Below are positions 1 through 8,484 of a DNA stretch of 64,000 nucleotides, in pieces. A program made the translations under genes and the position numbers. The stretch is from JBFWMG01 sp050251715 (GTDB lineage: Bacteria > Desulfobacterota > Desulfovibrionia > Desulfovibrionales > Desulfovibrionaceae). Under the pieces are notes generated by a model, which had not been told where the DNA came from, did no database searches, and saw only the letters and a program-made list of their open reading frames with translations. Every line of letters begins with the position of its first letter. Position 1 is the first letter of the stretch. Where the stretch lies: NCBI GenBank assembly GCA_050251715.1, contig JBFWMG010000005.1:124001-188000 (forward strand), read 5' to 3'.

Positions 1-1702
1 CCATGTAGGGGTTCACGTCACCATGGATCCGGATGACGTTCATGTCGCTGTCCACCAGCACGCAAGGCATGCCGTACCGCCTCGCCAGCACCCGGTTGAT
101 GAGCGCGACCGGATCGGCGTCCTCCTTCTTGCGGGCGTTGTCGAAAGCGGTCGGCGCCCGTGAAAACACGCCCCGCACCGTGGCGAAAGACAGACCCATG
201 GGACGGCTCGCCGCGCCCTGCCGCTTGAAAATCCGCCAGCGCTTGTCCACTGCCTCAAACAGCGTGGGCTGGCTGCCCACGGTTTCCGAAGCCCCCAGGA
301 AGAGATGCCCCCCTGGATTGAGCGCGGAAAAGAAACGGCCAAGCACCTTGGATTGCGTTGCGCTATCCAGATAAATGAGCAGGTTGCGGCAGACGATGAG
401 ATCAAGCCGGAAAAATGGCGGGTCGCGCAACACGTCATGGACGGCGAAAAGCACCATGTCGCGCAACGCGGGAGCCACGCTCAGGCCGTTGCCACCAGAC
501 ATGAAATACCGCTCGACCATCTGCGGCGGCACATTATGGCACACGCTGACGGGAAACGCCCCCCTCCGGGCAAAGTCAATGGCTTTCTCGTCAATGTCGG
601 AGGCGAATATCTTCACGTTGTTGGTGTGCCCCACGGCCCTCTGGTAGTCCGCCAACAACATGGCCAGGGCATAGGCCTCCTCCCCTGTGGAGCAGCCCGG
701 CACCCAGATGCGGATGGTGTCCTCGGGATGCCTGTCCCGGAACAACGCGGGGAACACATGCCGCATCAAGGAGTCAAACGCCTCTGGATCCCTGAAAAAG
801 CTGGTCACGCCGATAAGGATGTCCCGGAACAGCGCCTTGCGCTCCGTGGCGCTCTGTTCCACAAGAGCCACATAGTCTTCCACTGCGGCGCTGCCCGTCA
901 TGAGCATGCGTTTTTGGACGCGCCGGGTGACCGTGCTGGGCTTGTAGCCGGAAAAATCATGGCCGCTTTCCGCTTCCATCAGCGTGAACATCCGGGCCAT
1001 CTGCTGTTGACTCGGCTGCTCAAAGGTCTTTTCCTCGGAGGCCTGGGGCGGTTTGATCCCTGTCGCCGCAAAACGGCCCACATAGCCTGCCAGGGCGGGC
1101 AGGGGCAGCACCGCGTCCACGGCGCCACGTTCCAGGGCTGCGGCGGGCATGCCTTGATGCTCCGCCGTTTCAGGTTGCTGCACCACGCAGACACCACCCG
1201 CCGCCCGTATCGCCTCAAGCCCCTTGGTTCCGTCATTGCCCGATCCGGACAAAATGACGCCGCACGCCGCCGCACCACGTTCATTGGCCAGCGATTTGAA
1301 AAAAATGTCAATGGGATGATGGCCGGGCGAGTGCCCGGTCAAATGCAGCACGCCCTCCGCCACGGACATCTCCTTGCCGGGCGGTATGACGTGGACGGTG
1401 TTTTTCTTAAGCGGCGCGCCCTCACGCACGTCGCGCACAGGCATGGCGGTATGCTTGGCCAACAGCTCCGCCAACATGCTTTTGTGGGAAGGCTCCAGAT
1501 GGGTAATCACGACAAAAGCCGCACCGGGCGCGGCGGGCAGATGATCGAACAAGACCCGTAGCGCGGACAAGCCGCCGGCGGACGCACCCAAGGCAATGAC
1601 CGGAAACGATGCGGCGTGGCCAGCGCGGCGGGCGGATCTGGCGCGTGCGCCGCCTTGAGGCGTTCGTATCCCAGTCTCCTGATCCCTTGCTCTTCGTGCC
1701 AT
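1..1702 (-). CDS. CheB-CheR hybrid chemotaxis protein, C-terminus cut by window edge
   Basis: This is a chemoreceptor methylesterase fused to a chemoreceptor methyltransferase, so one chain can both remove and add glutamyl methyl groups. The CheB part (about residues 33-215) shows the catalytic serine in GASAGG, the histidine in ITHLEPSHKSM and the aspartate in GSGNDGTKG. The CheR part (about 235-500) shows the SAM loop GCSTGEEAYAL and a FASDID segment. A PAS-like stretch (VLVDSDMNVIRIHG) begins before the window ends. There is no N-terminal receiver domain, as is usual for CheB-CheR hybrids. The ATG at 1702 follows a strong GGAGGG site. Two small genes lie upstream on the same strand. No other chemotaxis gene is in view. 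The domain assignment is firm; the length of the missing C-terminus is unknown. Confidence 0.92.
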   Translation of the reverse strand, partial: MARRARDQETGIRTPQGGARARSARRAGHAASFPVIALGASAGGLSALRVLFDHLPAAPGAAFVVITHLEPSHKSMLAELLAKHTAMPVRDVREGAPLKKNTVHVIPPGKEMSVAEGVLHLTGHSPGHHPIDIFFKSLANERGAAACGVILSGSGNDGTKGLEAIRAAGGVCVVQQPETAEHQGMPAAALERGAVDAVLPLPALAGYVGRFAATGIKPPQASEEKTFEQPSQQQMARMFTLMEAESGHDFSGYKPSTVTRRVQKRMLMTGSAAVEDYVALVEQSATERKALFRDILIGVTSFFRDPEAFDSLMRHVFPALFRDRHPEDTIRIWVPGCSTGEEAYALAMLLADYQRAVGHTNNVKIFASDIDEKAIDFARRGAFPVSVCHNVPPQMVERYFMSGGNGLSVAPALRDMVLFAVHDVLRDPPFFRLDLIVCRNLLIYLDSATQSKVLGRFFSALNPGGHLFLGASETVGSQPTLFEAVDKRWRIFKRQGAASRPMGLSFATVRGVFSRAPTAFDNARKKEDADPVALINRVLARRYGMPCVLVDSDMNVIRIHGDVNPYM

Positions 1703-1867
1703 CGCCCCCTCCAGAGCCTTCAGTCCCCCCCGTCACAGGCGCGGTAAAAACGAATTCAGGCACACCCTACACGCCCCACCGGTCCTGGCGCAACACCCGC
1801 CTGTGCCGGGGCGGCATGACGGACCGCGGCCTGCGGGCAAAAAACAAGGCGAACCACCCTCGCCACG

Positions 1868-2137
1868 CTACAGGGCATGCACGCCAGGGATGGCCGCCGC
1901 CCGGCGGTACATCTCGATCACCTCGCCGCTGTGGGCCACGGGCAGATTGGCGCTCACGCTCACATACTTCCCCGTGCGCGACGGGCGCAAACGCACCGCC
2001 GCGCCGTCGAACACCGCGACCATGGCCTTCTGCTCCTCGCGCGGCACGATGAACTTGAACAGATAGACACAGGGAAACTCCAACGACGCATCAAGGCGTT
2101 CTCTGAACGCGTCCAAATCCTTGTTTTCCACGGTCAC
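1868..2137 (-). CDS. DUF493 family protein, 89 aa
   Basis: This small cytoplasmic protein resembles the DUF493 (YbeD-like) family, an ACT-like fold of unknown role. The recognisable core is FPCVYLFKFIVPREE near residue 20, followed by a GKYVSVSANLPV strand and a C-terminal helix containing EVIEMYRRAAAI. The start is GTG at 2137 and overlaps the TGA of the upstream 79-residue gene, so the two are probably translationally coupled. About 165 bp separate it from the CheB-CheR gene downstream. The family call rests on pattern recognition, and nothing here assigns a biochemical role. Confidence 0.8.
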   Translation of the reverse strand: MTVENKDLDAFRERLDASLEFPCVYLFKFIVPREEQKAMVAVFDGAAVRLRPSRTGKYVSVSANLPVAHSGEVIEMYRRAAAIPGVHAL

Positions 2138-2373
2138 TGCGCATCCTCTGAAAAAATGCCGACCAACAGCGCCGCGTCACCGTCCCCCGCGCACGCCTTG
2201 ATCGATTTGGCTTCGCCATAGCACCGGAACGCACCCTGCTCCAGCTCCACATAACCGCCTGAAAGAACCTTTGTATACGGCATCTGTTCGCGCATCTCCT
2301 CGTGGTCGATGCGGTTGGGAAAGATGATGGGCACCGGATGGCCGCCAAAATCCTCGAACAGAATGTATTTCAT
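2134..2373 (-). CDS. conserved small protein of unknown function, 79 aa
   Basis: This 79-residue acidic protein begins MKYILFEDFGGHPVPIIFPN and contains HEEMREQMPYTKVLSGGYVE. I do not recognise a named family. No signal peptide or membrane segment is visible, so it is probably cytoplasmic. The ATG at 2373 has an AAGGAG site seven bases upstream; longer in-frame extensions lack a comparable site. Its stop overlaps the GTG start of the DUF493 gene, which suggests that the two are made together. The residues GGYVELEQGAFRCYGEAKSI read like a small beta-rich domain, but that is only an impression. Confidence 0.75.
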   Translation of the reverse strand: MKYILFEDFGGHPVPIIFPNRIDHEEMREQMPYTKVLSGGYVELEQGAFRCYGEAKSIKACAGDGDAALLVGIFSEDAQ

Positions 2374-2499
2374 GGCATGCTCCTTGGAACGTTCAGATGG
2401 CGGCAGTGTACGACGTTTATCCCCGTCCGTCCATTGCGGCCATGGCCTTTGGGCATGCATGGGCAGCGTTGCCTCCAGGCGGGACGGCCCGGCTCACGC

Positions 2500-2527
2500 T
2501 TGACAACCGTCCCAAAAAGACTATCTG
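2500..2527 (+). promoter_or_regulatory. sigma70-type promoter of the DUF445 gene
   Basis: A perfect -35 TTGACA (2500-2505) and a -10 TATCTG (2522-2527) are separated by 16 bp. The predicted transcript start falls only about 3 bases before the ATG at 2537, so the message would be nearly leaderless. Confidence 0.5.
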
Positions 2528-2536
2528 GACACGGCA

Positions 2537-3172
2537 ATGAACACCCTACCCCCCTTTCTCATCGAACTCATGCACTGGAAATACCTGGCCGCCCCCTTCA
2601 TCTGCGCGGCCATTGGTTGGTTCACCAACTATCTGGCCGTGAAAATGCTCTTCCACCCGCGCACGCCGGTGCGCCTGGGCATCGTCACCCTGCACGGCGT
2701 CTTTCCCAAGCGGCAAAAGGCGCTGGCCCGCAACCTGGGCGAGATGATCGAAAAGAACCTCATCTCCGCCGACGACGTGACCACGGTCATCACCTCCCCG
2801 GATTTCGCCACCCGATGCGAACGGGTGGCCGACCCCTACGTGGAAAGCTTCATCAAGGAAAAACTGGTGACCATCCACCCCATGGTGGGCATGTTCCTCA
2901 ACGAGCAGATGATCGAAAAGATCAAGACCATGCTCTCCGCCCAACTGTGCAAGGTCGTGCCCGACATCCTGGGCAACGCGGCCACCGAGTTGGAAAGCCG
3001 CCTCAACTTCTCCGAGGTGGTGCGCACCAAGGTGGAGCAATTCTCCATGGATAAGCTGGAGGGGATTCTCTTCGGCATCATGAAGCAGGAATTCCGCTTC
3101 ATCGAACTGGTGGGCGGCGTGCTCGGCTTCGCCATCGGCGTGTTCCAATCCCTGCTGTTCGCCGCGCTGTAG
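2537..3172 (+). CDS. DUF445 family membrane protein, 211 aa
   Basis: This is a short DUF445-type protein. An N-terminal membrane segment (LAAPFICAAIGWFTNYLAV, about residues 16-34) precedes the family hallmark KMLFHP and the GVFPKRQKALARNLGEMI stretch. A long helical region follows, and a second membrane segment lies at the C-terminus (VLGFAIGVFQSLLFAAL). Many family members are about 400 residues, so this is a half-length version with a membrane anchor at each end. The function is unknown. The start at 2537 is supported by the promoter just upstream and by the hydrophobic N-terminus, since the ribosome site is weak. It is convergent with the gene ending at 3541. Confidence 0.85.
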   Translation: MNTLPPFLIELMHWKYLAAPFICAAIGWFTNYLAVKMLFHPRTPVRLGIVTLHGVFPKRQKALARNLGEMIEKNLISADDVTTVITSPDFATRCERVADPYVESFIKEKLVTIHPMVGMFLNEQMIEKIKTMLSAQLCKVVPDILGNAATELESRLNFSEVVRTKVEQFSMDKLEGILFGIMKQEFRFIELVGGVLGFAIGVFQSLLFAAL

Positions 3173-3275
3173 GGGCGCGGGCCGCTGGGCGCGCACGGCG
3201 CGAGGGGGACACGGCGGATGCGGCAAGCCCCTGACACCTGTTTTCCCCACACCTTGCCGCATGATTTTCAGGCAC

Positions 3276-3302
3276 AAAAAAGCCCGGCGCGAGCCGGGCT
3301 TT
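3276..3302. terminator. bidirectional intrinsic terminator
   Basis: A 10-bp stem (AAAGCCCGGC / GCCGGGCTTT) with loop GCGA lies between convergent genes. Read on the minus strand it is followed by six T residues, and on the plus strand by a shorter T run, so it can stop transcripts from both sides. Confidence 0.85.
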
Positions 3303-3435
3303 GACTTATTGACAATACCGCCATCCATCCCTGCTGTCTCTTTCTCGAAACCTTGCGGCTCACGGCGCCAGATGAACCGCCCTCCATGCCCTCGCCCACA
3401 GACAACGAGGCCGCCCGCCGGGGAAACGCTCTTGT

Positions 3436-3471
3436 CCCAGCCGTACCCACCTCCCCAGCCGTACCCACCTC
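3436..3471. repeat. two tandem copies of an 18-bp unit
   Basis: The unit CCCAGCCGTACCCACCTC occurs twice in a row, and a third partial copy runs into the dispersed repeat that follows. It is non-coding and lies downstream of the gene ending at 3541. Confidence 0.8.
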
Positions 3472-3475
3472 CCCA

Positions 3476-3525
3476 GCCAGCAGTTTTTGGGGAAAGAGAT
3501 AGGAGAGAGGATGGGGGTCTGGGGG
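3476..3525. repeat. dispersed intergenic repeat, copy 1
   Basis: About 50 bp here, starting at CCAGCAGTTTTTGGGGAAAG, closely match 13871-13919. Both copies lie just past the 3' end of a minus-strand gene in a convergent gap. Together with the tandem unit and the terminator, this accounts for most of the gene-free stretch 3173-3540. Confidence 0.75.
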
Positions 3526-3540
3526 CTTTGTCGTTTGGGC

Positions 3541-4872
3541 CTAGTGCAGCTTCTCCCGGTCCTTGTAGCGTTGCACGAACTCCACGGCGTCGGGGATGGA
3601 CTGGATTTCGCCCGCGATCTGGGCCTTGAGCAGCGCCTCGCGGATGAGACCCACGGCGGGGCTGGGCGCCAGTCCGGTGAATTCCATGATTTCCTTGCCG
3701 TTGAGCAGGGGTTCGCGCATTTCCTCGGGAATGGCGGCCAATTCCATGATCTTGAGGTTGTGGTTGAACTCGGTGTAGGCCGCGCCGCTGGCCTTGATGC
3801 GGGCGCGGGCGACCTCGATGAGGCGGGGGTAGTCGTCCAGCGCCTTGAAGCGCCGCACGCCGCGCTCGGTGAGCATGTAGTCGAAGTGGTGGTGGTGGCG
3901 CACCAGATGGCAGATGATTTCAACGTCCTGGGGGCCGAAGCGCAGCCGTTGCAAAAGCTTGCGCGTCACCTTGGCGCCCACGCAGTGGTACTGGTGAAAA
4001 TTCCAGCGGCCCGCGTAGTACTCGCCGGTATACAATTTGCCCACGCCATGGAACAGGCAGGCAATGGTGCCGTACCAGTCAAAGGGCAGTTCTTCGGGAT
4101 AGCAGGCCATGGTGGTCAGGGTGTGTTCGAGCACGGTCTCCTCATCGTCGCCGCCCTTGCGGATCTGCTTGACCCGCGACAGCGCCGCGACTTCCGGCAG
4201 GATGCCGTGCAGGATCATGGTGTCGAAGAGATGGCGCACGAACTGGGCCATGTTTTCCGGCTCCACCTTGCGCCATTCGTCCATGATGTGGGTGATGGAC
4301 ACGCAGTCCACAATGGCGGTGGCGCCGCGCACGATGGCCATCCAGGAGTTGGCCTCCACGGGCAGGCCGTAGTTGGCCGCAAAGCGCAGGGCGCGGATGC
4401 CGAGCAGGTAGTTGCGCTTGAGGGTCTCGTCCGGCAGGCCGGCAAAGGCCACGGTGCCGGAATGGAAGTCCTCGAACCCCTCATCGCTCTCCATGGCCTT
4501 GGGCATGTAGGCGCAGGCCAGGGACTGGGTAACGCCCTCGGCCGCTTCCAGGTCGCGCAGCATGCGCGGGGTCAGCTTGGCCACCGAGGCCTCGGGATGG
4601 GAGCCGTCGTGGATGTCGGCGGGATAGAACCGGAAGAGGATTCCGGCCTCGCTCTTCATGCTGGCCACCACGTCCGGTTCGCGGGAGGGCAGCGCCTCCT
4701 GGAAAATCTTCATCAGGTCGTCCAGGTGCATTTCCGTGGCGATATCCACTTCCCTGCGCCCACTTTTATCAAAGATGATCTGCTGTAACGGCGTGTTGAT
4801 GACGTAGGCGTCAAACCCGTTGCGCAGGATGGTTTTGCAGACGCTTTCCGCTTCGGCAAACAACTCGACCAT
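3541..4872 (-). CDS. degenerate CCA-transferase-like / HD-domain protein, 443 aa
   Basis: The layout follows the class II tRNA nucleotidyltransferase / poly(A) polymerase family: an N-terminal nucleotidyltransferase head, a helical RNA-binding neck (LGIRALRFAANYGLPVE) and an HD-type domain. The key residues are altered. The usual GGxVRD motif is replaced around NTPLQQIIFDKSGRR, the DxD pair reads EVD within REVDIATE, and the HD motif reads HGVGK instead of HDxGK. Several histidines remain (LVRHHHHFDYM). I infer a non-canonical or inactive relative that may bind RNA or nucleotides. It lies 52 bp after pyrC on the same strand and is probably the last gene of that run. Confidence 0.75.
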   Translation of the reverse strand: MVELFAEAESVCKTILRNGFDAYVINTPLQQIIFDKSGRREVDIATEMHLDDLMKIFQEALPSREPDVVASMKSEAGILFRFYPADIHDGSHPEASVAKLTPRMLRDLEAAEGVTQSLACAYMPKAMESDEGFEDFHSGTVAFAGLPDETLKRNYLLGIRALRFAANYGLPVEANSWMAIVRGATAIVDCVSITHIMDEWRKVEPENMAQFVRHLFDTMILHGILPEVAALSRVKQIRKGGDDEETVLEHTLTTMACYPEELPFDWYGTIACLFHGVGKLYTGEYYAGRWNFHQYHCVGAKVTRKLLQRLRFGPQDVEIICHLVRHHHHFDYMLTERGVRRFKALDDYPRLIEVARARIKASGAAYTEFNHNLKIMELAAIPEEMREPLLNGKEIMEFTGLAPSPAVGLIREALLKAQIAGEIQSIPDAVEFVQRYKDREKLH

Positions 4873-4924
4873 TCCGTCCCCCTTGCGTGTATCCGTTCCT
4901 GGGCGCGGCGCGCCCGGCTCGCGG

Positions 4925-6193
4925 CTAGACTATCTGCCTGCCGCCGATAAAATGCATGGCCACGCGGCCCGGCAGGATCATGCCGAGACACGGGGTATTC
5001 TTGCCTTTGGAATGCATGGCCTTTGGCGTCACTTCCCAGGTGGCGGACGCGTCAAAGAGCACAAAATCCGCCGGATCGCCCTCGTTGAAGGCGTTGACCG
5101 GCAGGTTGAAGACCTTGCCCGGGCCGTAGCACCAGGCGCGCAGGAAGGCGTCCATGTCCAGCACGCCGTCCTTGACCAGCCCCCAGGTGAGCGACAGCGC
5201 GGTGTCCAGCCCGGAAATGCCGTTGGGCGACTCGTCCATGGGCACTTCCTTTTCGTGGGCCGCGTGGGGCGCGTGGTCGGTCACCAGCATGTCGATGGTG
5301 CCGTCGGACACGGCCTGGCGCATGGCCAGCACGTCGTCGTCCGTGCGCAGTGGCGGGTTGACCTTGGCCGCCGTGTCATACCCTTCCACCGCGTTCTCGG
5401 TGAAGAAAAGATAGTGCGGGCAGGTTTCGGCGGTGATGGGAAAGCCCCGCGCCTTGCCCCAGGCGATGAGTTCCACGGACTCGCGGCAGCTGATGTGCGC
5501 CAGATGGATGGGCAGGCCCAGGTAGCCGCACAACAGGATGTCGCGCGCCACGTGCAGGCTTTCGGCCACGGTGGGCACGCCCTTCAGGCCCATGAGCCCG
5601 GACAGGCGGCCCTCGTTCATGACGCCCTGCTTGGCCAGGTAGGGGTCTTCGCAGTGGTCGATGACCTTGAGGCCCAGGTCCGCGGCGTATTCCACGCAGC
5701 GGCGGTAGAGCTCGGTGTTGAGCACGGGGCGGCCGTCGTTGGAAAACGCGGCGCAGCCCGCCTGGGCCAGTTCGGTCAGCGGCGACATCTCCTCGCCCTT
5801 GAGTCCCTTGGTCAGCGCGCCCACGGGGTGCAGGCGCGGCCCCTTGGGCCAGTGGCGGCGGGCCTGGGAAAGCATGTATTCGGTGACCGTGGCGCTGTCG
5901 TTGACCGGCGAGGTGTTGCCCATGCACATGACCGCGCCGAACCCGCCGTGGGCCGCGGCGGCAAGGCCCGACGCCACGTCCTCCTTGTATTCGTCGCCCG
6001 GATCGCGCAGGTGCACGTGGCAATCGACAAGGCTGGGCAGCAGGGTCAGCCCGGTGGCGTCCACCACCTTGCATCCTTCCGGCATGTGGCCGGAAACCGG
6101 CTCGACGCCCAGGATTTTGCCCTTGCGCACCAGGATATCCACCGGCGCGCCGCGCCACATTGCGCCCCTGACGATCAATTCGGGTGCGGCCAT
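4925..6193 (-). CDS. pyrC: dihydroorotase, class I
   Basis: Dihydroorotase closes N-carbamoyl-aspartate to dihydroorotate, the third step of pyrimidine synthesis. The 422-residue protein is the usual length for the long bacterial (class I) type. Metal ligands are visible in DCHVHLRDPG (about residues 58-67), in the HLAHIS segment and in TDHAPHAAHEK near residue 304. It starts 2 bp after the stop of pyrB, so the two genes form one unit; PyrB and PyrC often associate physically. The enzyme acts in the cytoplasm. No motif is missing. Confidence 0.96.
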   Translation of the reverse strand: MAAPELIVRGAMWRGAPVDILVRKGKILGVEPVSGHMPEGCKVVDATGLTLLPSLVDCHVHLRDPGDEYKEDVASGLAAAAHGGFGAVMCMGNTSPVNDSATVTEYMLSQARRHWPKGPRLHPVGALTKGLKGEEMSPLTELAQAGCAAFSNDGRPVLNTELYRRCVEYAADLGLKVIDHCEDPYLAKQGVMNEGRLSGLMGLKGVPTVAESLHVARDILLCGYLGLPIHLAHISCRESVELIAWGKARGFPITAETCPHYLFFTENAVEGYDTAAKVNPPLRTDDDVLAMRQAVSDGTIDMLVTDHAPHAAHEKEVPMDESPNGISGLDTALSLTWGLVKDGVLDMDAFLRAWCYGPGKVFNLPVNAFNEGDPADFVLFDASATWEVTPKAMHSKGKNTPCLGMILPGRVAMHFIGGRQIV

Positions 6194-6195
6194 GG

Positions 6196-7143
6196 CTACT
6201 CCTGATCCTTGCGTGTGAGATAGAGAAACAACACCGCCATGCGCACGGCCACGCCGGACGCCACCTGGTCGAGCACCACGCTGTCCGGGTCGTCGGCCAG
6301 GTCCGAGGCGATTTCAACCCCACGGTTCATGGGGCCGGGGTGCATGATCTTCACGCCCGGGTTGGCCAGGGCCGCCACCTGCCGCGTCAGGCACCAGTAG
6401 CGCGCGTATTCGTGCAGGGCGGGGATGAGCCCGGCCTGCATGCGCTCCAGTTGCAGGCGCAGGCACATGATGGCGTCCACGCCGCGCACGGCCTCGCGCA
6501 TGTCGTGGTACACTGCGGCGTTCCACTGCTCCACGCCAAAGGGCAGCAGCGTGCGTGGGCCGCACAGCCGCACCTTGGCCCCCAGCAGGTTCAGAAGGAT
6601 CATGTTGGAACGGGCCACGCGGCTGTGGGCTATGTCGCCCAGAATGCACACGGTCTTGCCCTCCAGGTCGCCCCACTGCCCGCGCAGGGTAAAGGCGTCG
6701 AGCAGCGCCTGGGTGGGATGGGCGTGCTTGCCGTCGCCCGCGTTGATGATGGTGCAGCGCAGCCGTTCGCCCAGAAATTTGGCCGCCCCGCTCATCTCGT
6801 GGCGGATGACGATGGCGTCGGGGTTCATGGCTTCGAGGGTGAGCGCCGTGTCCTTGAGCGTTTCGCCCTTGGTCAGGCTGCTGCCGCTCTTGGACAGGGC
6901 AAAGGTGTCGGCGGAAAGGCGCTTGCCCGCCATGTCGAAGGAGGTTTTCGTGCGTGTGGAGGGTTCCGCGAAAAACAGCACCACGCTCTTGCCTTTGAGC
7001 GTGGGCACCTTTTTCACGGGCCGGGAGTTGATTTCGCGAAAATACGTGGCCGCATCGAGAATACGCAGAGCCTCGGCCCTGGTCAGCTGGTCCACATCCA
7101 GCAAATCCTTGTGCGCCCAGACGTGCCGCTCGTCTCTTTGCAT
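6196..7143 (-). CDS. pyrB: aspartate carbamoyltransferase catalytic subunit
   Basis: PyrB joins carbamoyl phosphate to aspartate, the committed pyrimidine step. The 315-residue chain has the carbamoyl-phosphate loop PSTRTKTSF, the HPTQALLDAF motif and the C-terminal HPGPMNRG motif. The ATG at 7143 (MQRDERHVWAHKDLL) sits at the expected family N-terminus, and an AAAGG element lies upstream. pyrC follows after 2 bp. The amidohydrolase gene ends 44 bp upstream on the same strand, so pyrBC may be co-transcribed with the menaquinone genes. No regulatory-subunit gene (pyrI) is adjacent. Confidence 0.96.
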   Translation of the reverse strand: MQRDERHVWAHKDLLDVDQLTRAEALRILDAATYFREINSRPVKKVPTLKGKSVVLFFAEPSTRTKTSFDMAGKRLSADTFALSKSGSSLTKGETLKDTALTLEAMNPDAIVIRHEMSGAAKFLGERLRCTIINAGDGKHAHPTQALLDAFTLRGQWGDLEGKTVCILGDIAHSRVARSNMILLNLLGAKVRLCGPRTLLPFGVEQWNAAVYHDMREAVRGVDAIMCLRLQLERMQAGLIPALHEYARYWCLTRQVAALANPGVKIMHPGPMNRGVEIASDLADDPDSVVLDQVASGVAVRMAVLFLYLTRKDQE

Positions 7144-7187
7144 ACCGCTACCTTTGGGACAGCCTCGCGGCGGCCCGGCCGGGATGG

Positions 7188-8414
7188 TCAGGACGCGGCC
7201 GCGACGGCCATGGAATCGGGAACCACACTGTATGCGGCGCGCATGCCGGGCATAAGCCTGCCCAGGACATGGTCCACCTTGAGCGCCCTCGCGGGGTTGA
7301 CCGTCAACCACATGAGCGCTTGGCGCAAGCTACTATGAGAAGCGCCGTTTTCCAAGCAAAAGATAGCCTCGCGCCATAGGTCAAGATCATGATTGGACGC
7401 CAGGCTGTCCGTGCCCAGGCACAGGTTCACCCCCGCCTTTTCCAGCTCGGCGAACGGGGCGCGGCCCACCCCTATGAACGCATTGCTGCGCGGACACAGG
7501 CACACGCTCGTGCCCCGCTGCGCCAGCAGCGCCGCATCGGCCCGCGAGCAGCGCACGCAATGCACGGCCAGGGTGTCGGCGTCAAGCAGACCCAGCGTGT
7601 CGGCCCAGGCCACGGGCGACATGCCCGGCGCGCTGTAGCCGTCAGGGGCCACGCCGCGCTCGCGCAGCAGATCCGCAAAGGCGCCCCGGCCCGTGGCCAG
7701 CATCTCTTCCTCGCCCTCATGCTCGGCCAGATGCATGGAAAACGGCTTGCCATGGGCCGTGTCCCACGCCTTGGCCTCGCACAGCGCCTCGGGCGAGGTG
7801 GAATACAGGGCGTGCCCCGCCATGGCGGCGTGGGCGGCCACGCGGGGAGCGGGCAGGTAGCGGGCGCCGGGCGGGGCATGGGGCGGCAGGTCGCCAGGGG
7901 CTTGTCCCAAGGCGCCTTCCGGTCCAAAAGCCGGGGGGCAATGGCCAAAAATCTCCAGAAACAGCACGTGGCCTATGCCCGCGTCGTGCATGGCCGCCGA
8001 GGCCCGGTGGGGGGTGCGGCTGGTGACATCGCCGGCAAAGACCGTGCCCGTGGCGCGCATGGCGGCGCAGGCGCGGGCCATGGCCTCGGGGTCCGTGGCG
8101 TCCATGGCGTATTCCGGGGGCTGGGAAAGCAGGCTGCGCACCCAGGTGGCAAAGCCCTGGCCGGACACGGTGCGGCCATGCAGGTGCGCCAATTCCAGAT
8201 GGGTGTGGGCATTGATAAGCCCCGGCGCAAGCGTGACCCCGCCCAGATCCTCCATGGCCACGCCGCTGGCCAGGCGGGTGCGCATCACGTCCCGGAACGG
8301 CCCCACGTCCACGATCTCGCCGTCCCGGTGCAGCAGCAGGCCGTCGTCAATATCCGGCTGGCCTTCCACCATGGTCATGATCCGCCGCGCGCGGATCCCC
8401 TGCAACGTCGTCAT
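7188..8414 (-). CDS. amidohydrolase, probable aminodeoxyfutalosine deaminase (MqnX/MqnF-type)
   Basis: This 408-residue metal-dependent hydrolase of the TRZ/ATZ-like branch has the ligands expected of a deaminase: NAHTHLELAHL (HxH), SMHLAEHEGE, AVHCVRCS and the aspartate in LGTDSLASN. Futalosine-pathway organisms often convert aminodeoxyfutalosine to futalosine or dehypoxanthine futalosine with such an enzyme. This gene lies directly after mqnE, mqnC and mqnA on the same strand, so I infer that role. A generic guanine or S-adenosylhomocysteine deaminase remains possible. A hairpin occupies the 70-bp gap to mqnA. The fold is sure; the substrate is inferred from context. Confidence 0.8.
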   Translation of the reverse strand: MTTLQGIRARRIMTMVEGQPDIDDGLLLHRDGEIVDVGPFRDVMRTRLASGVAMEDLGGVTLAPGLINAHTHLELAHLHGRTVSGQGFATWVRSLLSQPPEYAMDATDPEAMARACAAMRATGTVFAGDVTSRTPHRASAAMHDAGIGHVLFLEIFGHCPPAFGPEGALGQAPGDLPPHAPPGARYLPAPRVAAHAAMAGHALYSTSPEALCEAKAWDTAHGKPFSMHLAEHEGEEEMLATGRGAFADLLRERGVAPDGYSAPGMSPVAWADTLGLLDADTLAVHCVRCSRADAALLAQRGTSVCLCPRSNAFIGVGRAPFAELEKAGVNLCLGTDSLASNHDLDLWREAIFCLENGASHSSLRQALMWLTVNPARALKVDHVLGRLMPGMRAAYSVVPDSMAVAAAS

Positions 8415-8440
8415 CCCCTTGCCCCCAAAAGATCTTGCAC

Positions 8441-8473
8441 GGTCACGAACCGCCCGCCAGAGGGTTCGTGACC
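8441..8473. other. 11-bp inverted repeat in the mqnA-amidohydrolase gap
   Basis: GGTCACGAACC (8441-8451) and GGTTCGTGACC (8463-8473) are perfect inverted copies with an 11-base loop. There is no T run on the minus-strand side, so it looks more like an mRNA processing or stabilising hairpin than a terminator. Confidence 0.6.
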
Positions 8474-8484
8474 CAGGTTACAAC

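Noticed and set aside
3487..6205. Long plus-strand open frames over the HD protein and pyrC
   Set aside because: They are antisense to well-recognised genes and have the histidine/glycine/valine-rich composition of shadow frames in GC-rich DNA.
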